32,587 bases of DNA from a virus: positions 1 through 32,587 of the IMG/VR virus record IMGVR_UViG_3300030419_001042. The stretch is one strand, 5' to 3'. This document shows positions 17,324-26,224 of this stretch, piece by piece (the first letter of the stretch is position 1; every line of letters starts with the position of its first letter). The notes beneath the pieces were generated by a model. The model did no database searches. It was not told the origin of the DNA and saw nothing but the letters and a program-made list of their open reading frames with translations. The translations under genes were made by a program, and so were the position numbers.

Positions 17324-20300
17324 ATGGTACAAACCAATTTACCAAGCGGAGTAGTAGGTGCAGACATCACACCGTCCGCTAAATTACAAGAGCGTAAAGA
17401 GTTAGCATCTCTTGCAAAAGGTGTAAACATTTTAACTCAGTCTGAGCTTGCAGCAAGATTAGAAAGGGATCGAGCAGCAGGAGCAGGTGCTTTTAGAGAG
17501 GAAGCTCTTCAACAAGAAGCTGATCAGATGAGAGCCTTAGAAGAAATAACTGCAGCTTTTCCTAATCAATCTGGGGCAGCACGTGAAGAATTTAAATATG
17601 CAGATGAACTATCAACAGCACCTACTGAAGCAGAAGAAGTAGATGCTACTCCTCAACTTAGTCAAGCACAGCTTATAGAAGAACTAAGTAAACCTGTTTT
17701 TACTATGCAAATAGATGAAACTGATGCACGAAATAATGAAAAATTACAAGAACTAAAACTACATAATAGATTGTTAACTAAAGCTGAAGCACTTTCTAAA
17801 AATTTAGGTGCGCCAGGTATGTTAAGTTACGAGTCGCTTCTTAATCTTTCTAAAGATCTAGTAGCCTCAGGACAAGCAGGCAAACCACTTCTTGATGCTT
17901 TAACTAGAGTACATTTAGCAGCTAAAAAAATGCAACAAGGTATAAGTCTTAAAGGTAGTATGACAAAAGCACAAAGAAAAATGTTTTTGCAAACAGGAAG
18001 TTGGAAGTTATCAGCACATGCAGCAGAAGATACTTCTCAAGGTGTAAGTGATATTATAGCTTCAGCAGATCCTGCTAAAAGAATGGAAGGAATAACTTAT
18101 AAAGAAACTACTCAAGCTGATGCTCCTATACGTTCAAGTAATCCAACTCTTAATACTAATATGACTAATATTGTATTAGATGTTTTAGAAGCAGGCTACT
18201 TAAATAACAATGGACAAATTGAAATTGATCCAGAACTTTTTAGTATTATGGCAATGAATGCTGAAGAATCTTTTATTACTTCTTTATATGCTACAGATCA
18301 AACAGAATCATTAGCAGATATAGTTATTGATGAAGATGCAGATACTAAGGTACCTAGACCTAAGAAGAATGATCCTAAAGCTGAACAAGATATTAAAGTA
18401 GCAGTTATTAGAAAGACAGATGGTCTTGAAAAAGTTGGTAGAAATATTTATAGAGAATATAAAAGAATGAAAGCTGTAAGTTTAGGTCAAGAACCTGATG
18501 CTTATCTGGCAGATATAGATGATATAAATAAAGAAGTCTTTATTCATTTAGGATCTAGAGCTAAAGAGTTTTATTATAAAGCTGTTTCAGCGGAAGCCGA
18601 TCCAGAGACTGGACTTTTAAGAAGGCCTAAGGGTGGAGGATTAGAAAAAGATCTTGTAGAGTATATCGTTACTCCTTATGGTAGCTCTGTATTTGAAGAT
18701 ATGTATAGAGTATACTCAGGTTTATTTGAAGCAACTGAAGTTAAGCCTCAACCTCATGCTGTTAAAGGAGGCGTTATTGCAGGTGAAGGTACTCAAATCA
18801 CTAGACGAATGACAACTTGGATGTCAGAATATATTGGTGATACTACTATGGCGTTTAATGCAATGGAAGTTCAGAATGCTATGCCTATAGTTAATGATAG
18901 TAGTAGAAGTTCTCTTAGTGCTATCTTATATATGCAAGCATTAGCAGGTGGAGGAAGAGTTGAACCAATAATAAATAGTGCAACTATGCAACCTATGCAT
19001 GCTAGGCATAATATATATACTGAGCCACAAAATAAAAGAAATTATTATGCAGATATATTTAAAATTGGTAGAAATAAATTTGATGATTTACAAAGTGAAA
19101 AGAGATCTTTACATGAAAGAGTAGACCAACTTAAAAGAGAAAGGCAAGCAGCACTTGGTGCTCAAAGCCAAGCAGAATTAGCTAATGTTCCTTCTGAAGA
19201 AGAGATTAAAATGGCTGAGGCAGTTGCTGAAAATTATAATCCTTCATCTATTCTTAAACTTGAAAGAGAAAAATCTATAAATATAGCAGAAGCAATACAA
19301 AGATATAACGGAGTTAACCATTTAACTTATGCATTACAATTATTAACTGGTAGAATGCATGCACAACAAACTCTTTATAATCCTCAGGCACATCCTATGG
19401 TTAGGAATGTAGTATCAGGTGGGCATGTATATAGCTGGATACCTGGTCAAGGCGGTCAAATAGAAAATGATTTTAAAGTTTTAATGACTGCTAAATTATT
19501 TGAAGATCCTAAAGTTTCTGATGTTTATAATTGGAAAAAAGATAAAGGCTTTCGTATGCCTGAAGAAAAAAGGTTACAAGTATTTAATGAACTTGAAGCT
19601 GAATCTAGAGCTAGACCTAATGAAGGATTATGGAATCAGTATGTAGCATGGGGAAGAGAGCTTATTGCTCTTACACAAAGAGCTGACAAGCCAAGAATTG
19701 CAAATTATTTAGCACAAATTAAAAAGAATGGATTGCAAGGCACTAGTTCTAACCCTATTATGGAACAAGTTAGAGCAGAGTTTTCACAAGATTCTTTAAG
19801 CGAACCTTTAAGAGTTTGGTTATCTGAGCATGAGCAAGAGGCTATTAAACATGCGGATTATCTAATGGCTTTAGCTAAGTATACTGATGCTAGAAAAGCA
19901 GGTAAAACTTTTCATGCAACTCAAGCATTTGAAATTGATGGTAAGACACATGGTCCTTTAACTATGGGTGCACAGTTTGGTAGTGTAGCAATGACCAAGC
20001 GTGGTGATATGATAACTGCAGTACCTCTTATTGACAAGTTAAAAGGTGATGACTTCATGGATCTAAGAGATGCTATGGCTAAGACTATGCTTGATGAATA
20101 CGCTAGACTAGCACAAAGTAATGCTTACAGATCTCAACTTGGTGGTGATAAGACTGATGCTCTAGGTGTGATACTGCGAGAAGCATTGAAAGATAGAGAA
20201 AATATGCTAAAGAAATCACCTATGACTTTAGGATATGGTCAAGTAGTAATGTCTTTAAAGAGGCATATTCAAAAAGTAGTAGATTTAAATCCTAAAATTA

Positions 20301-21553
20301 GAAAGATAGCAGCTGATAATAAATTAAAAGTAAATCAAGTAGTTGATTGGCTACATAATATGATGGTCAATGCTATCTATGCAAATATGGATGGGCATAC
20401 TATTGATACAATGAATACAATTAAACATATAGCTTGGCAATCAGTACTCTTAAATGAGATGCTAACTTTTTATCAGCCTACAGGACTTAAAGTATATTCT
20501 ACTGGTATGGAATACTTTCCAGATAAAAAAGTATCATGGGATTCTAAATCAACTCCTGATGATATGGATGCATTACCTAAAGCTATAACAGACTATAGCT
20601 ATATGGGAAAGGCATCTCCTCAAGCTATAAGAAAGTTTCCAAGTGGTGGAGCTGAGATAGGTGGGTTTACTGTTAGTAGAGTATTAGCTTCTTTAATACA
20701 AGGCTATGATCCTGATATGACACAAGGTGTATTTAATAATGTAAAGTTTACAGGTAAAGATAAGTATGGTAATTATGAATTTAAAACTACTAATTATTGG
20801 AATCAAATTAAAGAAGCCGCTTTTAATAATGGTGCAAGAATAAAAAGAATTAAAGATGGCAAAGAGGTATATGAAGGTAACCCATTTGTTATACAAATTT
20901 ATGATGCTTTCCTAGTAGATCTTGGAAGCTATTCTAAAGTTAAAGAGATTGCAAATAAAATTCATAAAGAAAGTATTATTAATGATGATGCTGCTTATAA
21001 AGTTTTTAATTGGTATGAGCAAGAAGCTAAACCTAAATTAGAAAAACTTAGCACTGATACAAATATGTATGATGTTGAAAAAGATTTTCTTAAGATTTAT
21101 ACTTTATTTACTGGAGAAAAATACCAAGCTAAGTTTGGTAATATTAATCCTTACAAAGAATTAGTTAAGTACCTTAAGAAAAATATAAGAATGGAATGGA
21201 ATAGAGAAGGTACTGAAGTTCAAGTCTGGAATGCCGCTAAAAATAAGATGGTCACTGAAAGAATAAACAAACAAACTTTAAAAGATTGGGATCAAAAAAT
21301 GCATAGCAAAGCATTTAAAACAGCTATCGATATAGAGAAAGAACTTACAACAATTGAAACAAAACCTTTAGATATGTTAAACACTACTGGAAAATTACCT
21401 GGTACAGAAATTGCACGTATATTAAAAGTACTTAATAAACATGCTGGTTTAGAACCACAAATAATAAAAGCTAAAAGCAATGTATCTGCAGGTAAAAAGG
21501 AAGTAAGGAAAGCATTATCTACTGGTGGTCCTTCAAATAATATTGATGCTTAA
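17324..21553 (+). CDS. Giant single-subunit RNA polymerase, likely N4-like virion RNA polymerase
   Basis: A 1409-residue protein at the end of the virion cassette. It contains the catalytic motifs of T7-family polymerases in order: GRMHAQQTLYNPQ (Arg677, compare T7 GRVY...FNPQ), motif A FEIDGKTHGP (Asp872, T7 Asp537), motif B KKSPMTLGYG (Lys963 and Tyr971; T7 Lys631 and Tyr639 in KRSVMTLAYG), and motif C IQIYDAFLVD (Asp1194, T7 Asp812 in IHDSF). Motif A to the motif B lysine is 91 residues here and 94 in T7. The arginine before motif B is one residue out of register. The N-terminal 400 residues are unlike T7. Location among ejection genes, a second T7-like RNAP elsewhere, and the size point to a compact relative of the N4 virion RNAP, co-ejected with DNA. 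Start follows AAGGAGAATATAA. Confidence 0.72.
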   Translation: MVQTNLPSGVVGADITPSAKLQERKELASLAKGVNILTQSELAARLERDRAAGAGAFREEALQQEADQMRALEEITAAFPNQSGAAREEFKYADELSTAPTEAEEVDATPQLSQAQLIEELSKPVFTMQIDETDARNNEKLQELKLHNRLLTKAEALSKNLGAPGMLSYESLLNLSKDLVASGQAGKPLLDALTRVHLAAKKMQQGISLKGSMTKAQRKMFLQTGSWKLSAHAAEDTSQGVSDIIASADPAKRMEGITYKETTQADAPIRSSNPTLNTNMTNIVLDVLEAGYLNNNGQIEIDPELFSIMAMNAEESFITSLYATDQTESLADIVIDEDADTKVPRPKKNDPKAEQDIKVAVIRKTDGLEKVGRNIYREYKRMKAVSLGQEPDAYLADIDDINKEVFIHLGSRAKEFYYKAVSAEADPETGLLRRPKGGGLEKDLVEYIVTPYGSSVFEDMYRVYSGLFEATEVKPQPHAVKGGVIAGEGTQITRRMTTWMSEYIGDTTMAFNAMEVQNAMPIVNDSSRSSLSAILYMQALAGGGRVEPIINSATMQPMHARHNIYTEPQNKRNYYADIFKIGRNKFDDLQSEKRSLHERVDQLKRERQAALGAQSQAELANVPSEEEIKMAEAVAENYNPSSILKLEREKSINIAEAIQRYNGVNHLTYALQLLTGRMHAQQTLYNPQAHPMVRNVVSGGHVYSWIPGQGGQIENDFKVLMTAKLFEDPKVSDVYNWKKDKGFRMPEEKRLQVFNELEAESRARPNEGLWNQYVAWGRELIALTQRADKPRIANYLAQIKKNGLQGTSSNPIMEQVRAEFSQDSLSEPLRVWLSEHEQEAIKHADYLMALAKYTDARKAGKTFHATQAFEIDGKTHGPLTMGAQFGSVAMTKRGDMITAVPLIDKLKGDDFMDLRDAMAKTMLDEYARLAQSNAYRSQLGGDKTDALGVILREALKDRENMLKKSPMTLGYGQVVMSLKRHIQKVVDLNPKIRKIAADNKLKVNQVVDWLHNMMVNAIYANMDGHTIDTMNTIKHIAWQSVLLNEMLTFYQPTGLKVYSTGMEYFPDKKVSWDSKSTPDDMDALPKAITDYSYMGKASPQAIRKFPSGGAEIGGFTVSRVLASLIQGYDPDMTQGVFNNVKFTGKDKYGNYEFKTTNYWNQIKEAAFNNGARIKRIKDGKEVYEGNPFVIQIYDAFLVDLGSYSKVKEIANKIHKESIINDDAAYKVFNWYEQEAKPKLEKLSTDTNMYDVEKDFLKIYTLFTGEKYQAKFGNINPYKELVKYLKKNIRMEWNREGTEVQVWNAAKNKMVTERINKQTLKDWDQKMHSKAFKTAIDIEKELTTIETKPLDMLNTTGKLPGTEIARILKVLNKHAGLEPQIIKAKSNVSAGKKEVRKALSTGGPSNNIDA

Positions 21554-21568
21554 GTGTCTCCTTAAAGA
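21550..21568 (+). promoter_or_regulatory. Putative phage promoter, motif copy C
   Basis: TTAAGTGTCTCCTTAAAGA matches copy B (32154-32172) in 16 of 19 positions and copy A in 12 of 19. Like copy A it overlaps the stop codon of the preceding gene, on the + strand. If active it would direct a transcript of only about 170 bases before the terminator at 21691-21739. Confidence 0.4.
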
Positions 21569-21606
21569 GGAAAGCAAAATGTAACTATAACTATAGAGGG
21601 TTTGAG

Positions 21607-21687
21607 ATGTGGCCGTTGTTTAATAAAAGATTTTTAGATTTTAATTATGACTATGTAGATTTTTCAAAATTGTTTAGCCGTTACTAA
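21607..21687 (+). CDS. Possible 26-residue microprotein
   Basis: A short frame with a good ribosome binding site (GAGGG ending six bases before the ATG). The product starts MWPLFNKRF and ends KLFSRY, with nine aromatic residues in 26 (five Phe, three Tyr, one Trp). It lies between promoter-like motif C and the convergent terminator and is the last + strand frame before it. No family is recognised. It may be an expressed peptide or a chance frame in a short non-coding RNA. Confidence 0.35.
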   Translation: MWPLFNKRFLDFNYDYVDFSKLFSRY

Positions 21688-21690
21688 TAA

Positions 21691-21739
21691 AAAAATACCC
21701 CTAAGAATATCTTATGATACTCTTAGGGGATTTTTTTTT
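21691..21739. terminator. Bidirectional intrinsic terminator between convergent operons
   Basis: The stem CCCCTAAGAATATC (21698-21711) pairs with GATACTCTTAGGGG (21716-21729) around a TTAT loop: 14 positions with one mismatch. Nine T follow on the + strand (21731-21739), and an A-run precedes the stem, giving TATTTTTT on the - strand. It can therefore stop both the rightward late transcripts and the leftward early ones. It abuts the stop codon of the 88-residue gene. Confidence 0.9.
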
Positions 21740-22004
21740 ACATCTTTTTTATTCTATCAAGAGCAAATCTTTTCCATTCACCCATAGCTTTTATACCTTC
21801 GGGTTCCATGTCCTGGCTTTTATACCATTCTAAACTTTCTTGATATTCATTTTCAATTATTAATTTATCTAGTTCTTCATCAGTCATAGAATCCGCAAGA
21901 CTTGGATCCATTCCTAATTCTATTAAAACTGTTTTGTTATCAGGTTCCAAGCCTAATCTTACTGGAAGTATTCCTTTCTCTTTCTTACGCGAAGAAGTAG
22001 TCAC
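21738..22004 (-). CDS. Hypothetical 88-residue protein after RNA polymerase gene
   Basis: Unrecognised, 88 residues, last gene of the leftward operon. The start is GTG at 22004: an AGAGG ribosome binding site lies nine bases upstream and no ATG precedes residue 31, so GTG is needed to keep the full frame. The first 17 bases after the GTG overlap the end of the RNA polymerase gene in another frame. The N-terminus is basic (SSRKKEKG), the middle acidic (DEELDKLIIENEYQES), and the end carries W and K residues. There is no membrane segment. Tight coupling to the polymerase gene could mean an accessory or regulatory role in transcription, but the sequence does not show it. Confidence 0.6.
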   Translation of the reverse strand: MTTSSRKKEKGILPVRLGLEPDNKTVLIELGMDPSLADSMTDEELDKLIIENEYQESLEWYKSQDMEPEGIKAMGEWKRFALDRIKKM

Positions 22005-24174
22005 TGTTCTTTACCTCTCTAATGTCTAAGCTACCTAGCTTAGGTTGTTGATAGTTAAAATTATCTGGATTAGTTACAATCATTCTTTCAATAACCTCAA
22101 AGAAATTAGAATAACTATACATTACTATAAACTCTTCTTTAATAAGAGCTAACAACTCATCTACATCACAAGCATGTACGCTGTATGAATCATGTACGGC
22201 GCCAAAATCCCCCGCCCATTTAGCAATCACTCTTGCCATATGAGAGGCATCCATAGAGTGAACAAAGTTAGGTGAGATCCCAGACATAAAAGATCTTATC
22301 TTTGGTTTGTCTGTAGGTTCTTTCCCAACATGTTGGATTCTTATAGTATCTGTTTCTTCTTTACTACCATCCTCTTTAGTTAAGATAGGCTTAACCTTTC
22401 TTTGACTACAGCTAATGATAGCTTTCTCTTTGAATTCATTCTCAACGAATGCTTCATATATAACTGGAAATCCAGATGGTGTTGTCCATCTTATAGATTT
22501 CTGTTTGATGTTCTTAGAATACTCTGATGCTATCTCAGCTTCAGCAATCTTCTGTAAGAACTTCATTGTTTGTAGTGGACCTGCACAAACACTATCAATT
22601 GCTTTGATTAAATGTTTAGCAAGTAACTCACAGTCCTCTTCAGTTATATTATACTTATCTAAGTACCCTTCCACATGACAGTCAAGATACATATTTTCTG
22701 CGATCTTCTGAGCTCCAGCACTGTATGCTCGAGTCATTGAACCACGTTTGGCTATACCTTTGCGTATATGTTTCATTGGCATTTGTCTTTCTTCAAACCA
22801 ATCAGGAACTCTCTTGATTAAATCTTTAGCACACTGTACATAAAAATCTTTTTGTATATCCTGTGGTACAATCCCAACTAACTCTCCTGCTTCTTTGTCT
22901 TTAGACATAGCACATAGATGTTGCCATCCATTATTAGAACCGTCAATTGGTATTGGAAGATAAGTAATATATTCTTCTTGATCTAGTGCATCTTTAATTT
23001 CTAATACACTAGCTAGCAAGCTAATAGGTTTCTCTGCAGCAGGACTTATAATTTCTTTATCAGCTATCTCTAATAGCTTATCAATATTATTATCAGTCCA
23101 TGCTTCACGATCTTCTAACGTCATTTTATCTACGGATATATCATCTAACTCTTCATCCTTTAAGTAAGGAAGATAGTCAGTTGTTAGCCACTTAGGAAGA
23201 TTATCTTTACTATAAGTTTCATTATAGCAACAAGCTATATGAATCTTAAGTCTTCTTAATCCTGCGTCTGTCATAGGTTTACCTTTAGCAAAAAGCATTT
23301 GACCTCTTGCTAAATCATTACCTTGAAAGTTTAGGAATGGTGTAGTATAATATATTCTACCACGATAATCTGCTTCTACATATTGATAAAATGATTTGTC
23401 ACCTATCAGTTTAGATCGTGCCATAGTTAAATCAAATTCTATTATCTTTGATTTATATTTCTTAGGAAAGTTTTTGTATTGATCTAGTATTTTATTTCTA
23501 TTACGATTTAAAATATTTCTAATCTTATTATTAACTTTCCATTCAGTTTGTTGTAACACATTCATGCTTTTAATAAAGCTGTTTGCTAAGTAAGGTTTAA
23601 ACTCTTTACTTCTATCATGTGTCCATCCTTTTATTACAGGTCTTTCAGTAGGTTGCATTAAAGAATTAATAGATTCAGGCTTTTCAAAGACAGTTCCTTT
23701 TAATAAATCCATGCTACCTTCAGGTACAAGTAAGTCCCACTTCTCTGGTATTACTATGTAATGTGCACGGCTTCTCTTTAAACTACGGTCTAAAGATTCC
23801 ACTGGAATAAATGTATTATCCCTGGTTTTACCTATATTAATCTGATGTGTTTGATAGAAAGGTTCTAAGAATAAATCTCCCATCATAACTCGAAGTCTAA
23901 ACCAATCCCAAGGTGCATCATCCTTATTAGAATACTTTATTTCTGTTAAGATATGAGTGCCAACTGCTACGCTTAAGTGCGTAAGGTTAGCTTCACCTTG
24001 GTATGATTTGTTTCCTCTCATACTATTACGAGCAAAGTGTTGTTGGATAGTGTCCATAGTAAATACTAAGTACGCTTTTAAATCTTCTAATGAAGTTTCT
24101 TTCAAAAGATTACAAGCAATATGCGCTTTAGATTTAGTAATCTTTTTCTTTAAGTACCCAAGCTGCTCCTCCAT
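21985..24174 (-). CDS. T7-like single-subunit DNA-directed RNA polymerase
   Basis: A 729-residue phage RNA polymerase, expected to transcribe part of the phage genome from its own promoters. Motifs: DYRGRIYYTTPFLNFQGNDLARG (269-291, T7 DWRGRVY...NPQGND), motif A DGSNNGWQHL (Asp411 = T7 Asp537), motif B AKRGSMTRAYS (Lys476 = T7 Lys631, Tyr484 = Tyr639), motif C VHDSYSV (Asp662 = Asp812), and a C-terminus SDYFFA matching the T7 SDFAFA foot. It is about 150 residues shorter than T7 RNAP (883), mostly before the catalytic core, where promoter recognition and melting reside in T7. T7 Gly640 is Ser485 here. Start ATG 24174 follows AAGGAGTAAA. Unusually it is near the end of its operon, not an early leading gene. 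It overlaps the deaminase gene by 25 bases. Confidence 0.93.
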   Translation of the reverse strand: MEEQLGYLKKKITKSKAHIACNLLKETSLEDLKAYLVFTMDTIQQHFARNSMRGNKSYQGEANLTHLSVAVGTHILTEIKYSNKDDAPWDWFRLRVMMGDLFLEPFYQTHQINIGKTRDNTFIPVESLDRSLKRSRAHYIVIPEKWDLLVPEGSMDLLKGTVFEKPESINSLMQPTERPVIKGWTHDRSKEFKPYLANSFIKSMNVLQQTEWKVNNKIRNILNRNRNKILDQYKNFPKKYKSKIIEFDLTMARSKLIGDKSFYQYVEADYRGRIYYTTPFLNFQGNDLARGQMLFAKGKPMTDAGLRRLKIHIACCYNETYSKDNLPKWLTTDYLPYLKDEELDDISVDKMTLEDREAWTDNNIDKLLEIADKEIISPAAEKPISLLASVLEIKDALDQEEYITYLPIPIDGSNNGWQHLCAMSKDKEAGELVGIVPQDIQKDFYVQCAKDLIKRVPDWFEERQMPMKHIRKGIAKRGSMTRAYSAGAQKIAENMYLDCHVEGYLDKYNITEEDCELLAKHLIKAIDSVCAGPLQTMKFLQKIAEAEIASEYSKNIKQKSIRWTTPSGFPVIYEAFVENEFKEKAIISCSQRKVKPILTKEDGSKEETDTIRIQHVGKEPTDKPKIRSFMSGISPNFVHSMDASHMARVIAKWAGDFGAVHDSYSVHACDVDELLALIKEEFIVMYSYSNFFEVIERMIVTNPDNFNYQQPKLGSLDIREVKNSDYFFA

Positions 24175-24584
24175 TTTACTCCTTTTACTTCTTTATTATT
24201 ATTATGTAGTAACAATATACCTGCTTCATCTTTATAGGTTTCACTAAATATAATTCTAGTTATACCACTTTGCATTATAAGTTTAGCACACTCCATGCAG
24301 GGTGAGAGGGTACAATATAATGTGGCACCCTCTGCATTCCCTACACTCCTCGCTAACTTACATATTGCATTTGCTTCTGCATGTATAACTTCAGGTAGTG
24401 TACTACCATTAGCATGCTTACATTCGTTAGGCATACCAGATGGCATACCATTAAATCCGAATGCAAGTATATTATTATCTTTAACAATTACTGCGCCAAC
24501 TTTATGCTCAGTATCGTGAGACATCTCACCGATCCTCTTAGCTATATCTAAATATAACTCGTCGTATCTTTGTTGTTTGTCCAT
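24150..24584 (-). CDS. Deoxycytidylate (dCMP) deaminase
   Basis: A zinc-dependent deaminase, 144 residues, converting dCMP to dUMP for thymidylate synthesis. The zinc ligands are HAE (68-70, with Glu70 as proton shuttle) and PCMEC (Cys96, Cys99). The N-terminal pattern HKVGAVIVKDNNILAFGFNGMPSG is typical of the family, as is the length. The start follows GGAGATCTA. In this operon it may supply dUMP, though the ThyA-family enzyme encoded upstream carries an Asp suggesting dCMP specificity, so the two could compete for the same pool. ComEB-type cytidine deaminases are the only close alternative. Confidence 0.88.
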   Translation of the reverse strand: MDKQQRYDELYLDIAKRIGEMSHDTEHKVGAVIVKDNNILAFGFNGMPSGMPNECKHANGSTLPEVIHAEANAICKLARSVGNAEGATLYCTLSPCMECAKLIMQSGITRIIFSETYKDEAGILLLHNNNKEVKGVKWRSSLGT

Positions 24585-26224
24585 TAGATCTCCGCGAAAA
24601 CGTCAGTTGAAGTTAGTCTCCCCGTTTTATTATTATAGATAGCTGCTCCTGCTGAACCAGTAAGACCAGTAAATCTAGATTTTAATACTCTAAACTTAAT
24701 TGTATTACGTTCAGTTGCGTTATCAGCTACTAGGTTTCTAGCGAATGCTACTATATCAAATGATATTTGTTTGATAGAGCCACTACCTTTAATATCATCT
24801 ATAGATGCTAGCTTACCTTCTTCAAAGGATGCCCCACCACCAGGAGCTTTTCTTAAGTGGGATATTAAACATAACCATACATTATGTTTCTTAACAATCT
24901 TAAGTAGATCACTCATTACTTTATCGATTGCTTCATTACCAGAGAGACCTTCAGATCCTTCTGATACTGCTATAGTTATATGGTCTAACACCAGGTATTT
25001 ACAACCCATTAAACACATATACTCTATCTTATCTGTTAATGTTGAGTCACCAACAGAACCTTGATGATCCAGTAATATTAATCGTTCATCACCGAATACT
25101 TTCTCAAAGCCTTGTCTTAAATCTAAATCAGTTAAGTTATTACTTTCATGATCTAGTCTTTGGTTAAGAGTCATCTCAATAAACTTCTCGGCTGTATCAC
25201 CCACACTTTCTTCAAGTGATATTAAACCAACTTTATTTTCTTCGACAACTCCATCAGCATCTGGTTTATCTTCAAGCAAATCAAGTATAATCTCTTTAAC
25301 TATTGTAGATTTACCAGAGCCAGTGCCACTAGTAAACAAAGTAATCTCACCTTGTCTTATACCTTTGAGCTTATCATTTAAACCTGATAAACAATTAGGG
25401 TAAGGTCTAGACTTAGTTCTTTGTCGCTGTTGAAACTGTTCCCATATAGATTCACCTACTATTAAACCAGCAGGTGACCAGGTTTCTGCATCCCAATAGC
25501 TTTGTAGTAAACTCTTAGAGCCATGCTTTAATAGCTGTTCACATGGATCTTTCTCTAATAGCTTAGCTACTTTAACTTTACCAGCACCAATTATCTTAGC
25601 AACTTTTTGTACTGCTGCTTGACCAGCTTCATCTTTATCAAAGAATAATATTACGGATTCAAACTTTCTAATCCATTCTCTTTGTTCAAGTACAACCTTA
25701 CAACCTGATGCACTTGGTATAGATACTACTGGAAATATTTTATTATATTTATCTAAGAAACTTTGTGCCACTGCACAAGCATCTAGCTCGCCTTCAGTTA
25801 TAACAAGTGTCTTACCACCGTTACTTACTGCCTGACCGAACAATTCTATATTAGTAAAGTTACCATGTGTTACAAAACTTTTAGGTAACTTACGTTCTTT
25901 ATATGCAATCACTTTACCATCATACTTATTTGTATACGGATAGAAGTGTGAACCACCGGAACCATCAGGATTTACTGCCATCTTAATTCCGAAGTGATCT
26001 ACTACTTGTTTACTTATACCACGAGAAGTAATTGCAAAGCTATTTAACTCGTGGATTTCATCGAGAGTTGTGTTGTTATTAGGTTTAACAACGGGTTCTA
26101 AGTCATTCATATTATTTACTTTCTTAGTTGAATATTGACATGAGAAACAGTATGCGCCGTCTTCATAAATTGTAAACGCATCTGATGAATCACACTTTGG
26201 ACATGCTGTCTGTCTGTAACTCAT
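24584..26224 (-). CDS. Primase-helicase (T7 gp4-like)
   Basis: A 546-residue bifunctional replication protein. The N-terminal zinc ribbon has Cys8, Cys11, Cys26 and Cys29 (CPKC...CFSC) for template recognition by the primase. A TOPRIM primase core follows, with VITEGELDA (Glu145) and FFDKDEAG (Asp196, Asp198). The C-terminal RecA-like helicase has Walker A GTGSGKST (300-307) and a Walker B strand YLVLDH. The size is close to T7 gp4 (566). It would make primers and unwind DNA for the PolA-type polymerase encoded in the same operon. Start ATG 26224 has an AAAGGA site. It overlaps rusA by 35 bases, and its stop overlaps the deaminase start. Confidence 0.93.
   Translation of the reverse strand: MSYRQTACPKCDSSDAFTIYEDGAYCFSCQYSTKKVNNMNDLEPVVKPNNNTTLDEIHELNSFAITSRGISKQVVDHFGIKMAVNPDGSGGSHFYPYTNKYDGKVIAYKERKLPKSFVTHGNFTNIELFGQAVSNGGKTLVITEGELDACAVAQSFLDKYNKIFPVVSIPSASGCKVVLEQREWIRKFESVILFFDKDEAGQAAVQKVAKIIGAGKVKVAKLLEKDPCEQLLKHGSKSLLQSYWDAETWSPAGLIVGESIWEQFQQRQRTKSRPYPNCLSGLNDKLKGIRQGEITLFTSGTGSGKSTIVKEIILDLLEDKPDADGVVEENKVGLISLEESVGDTAEKFIEMTLNQRLDHESNNLTDLDLRQGFEKVFGDERLILLDHQGSVGDSTLTDKIEYMCLMGCKYLVLDHITIAVSEGSEGLSGNEAIDKVMSDLLKIVKKHNVWLCLISHLRKAPGGGASFEEGKLASIDDIKGSGSIKQISFDIVAFARNLVADNATERNTIKFRVLKSRFTGLTGSAGAAIYNNKTGRLTSTDVFAEI

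Noticed and set aside
22415-22678. + strand open frames inside the leftward operon (also 23957-24247, 24771-25064, 28890-29102)
   Set aside because: They lie opposite strongly supported genes, lack ribosome binding sites and recognisable motifs, and are shadows of the real frames.
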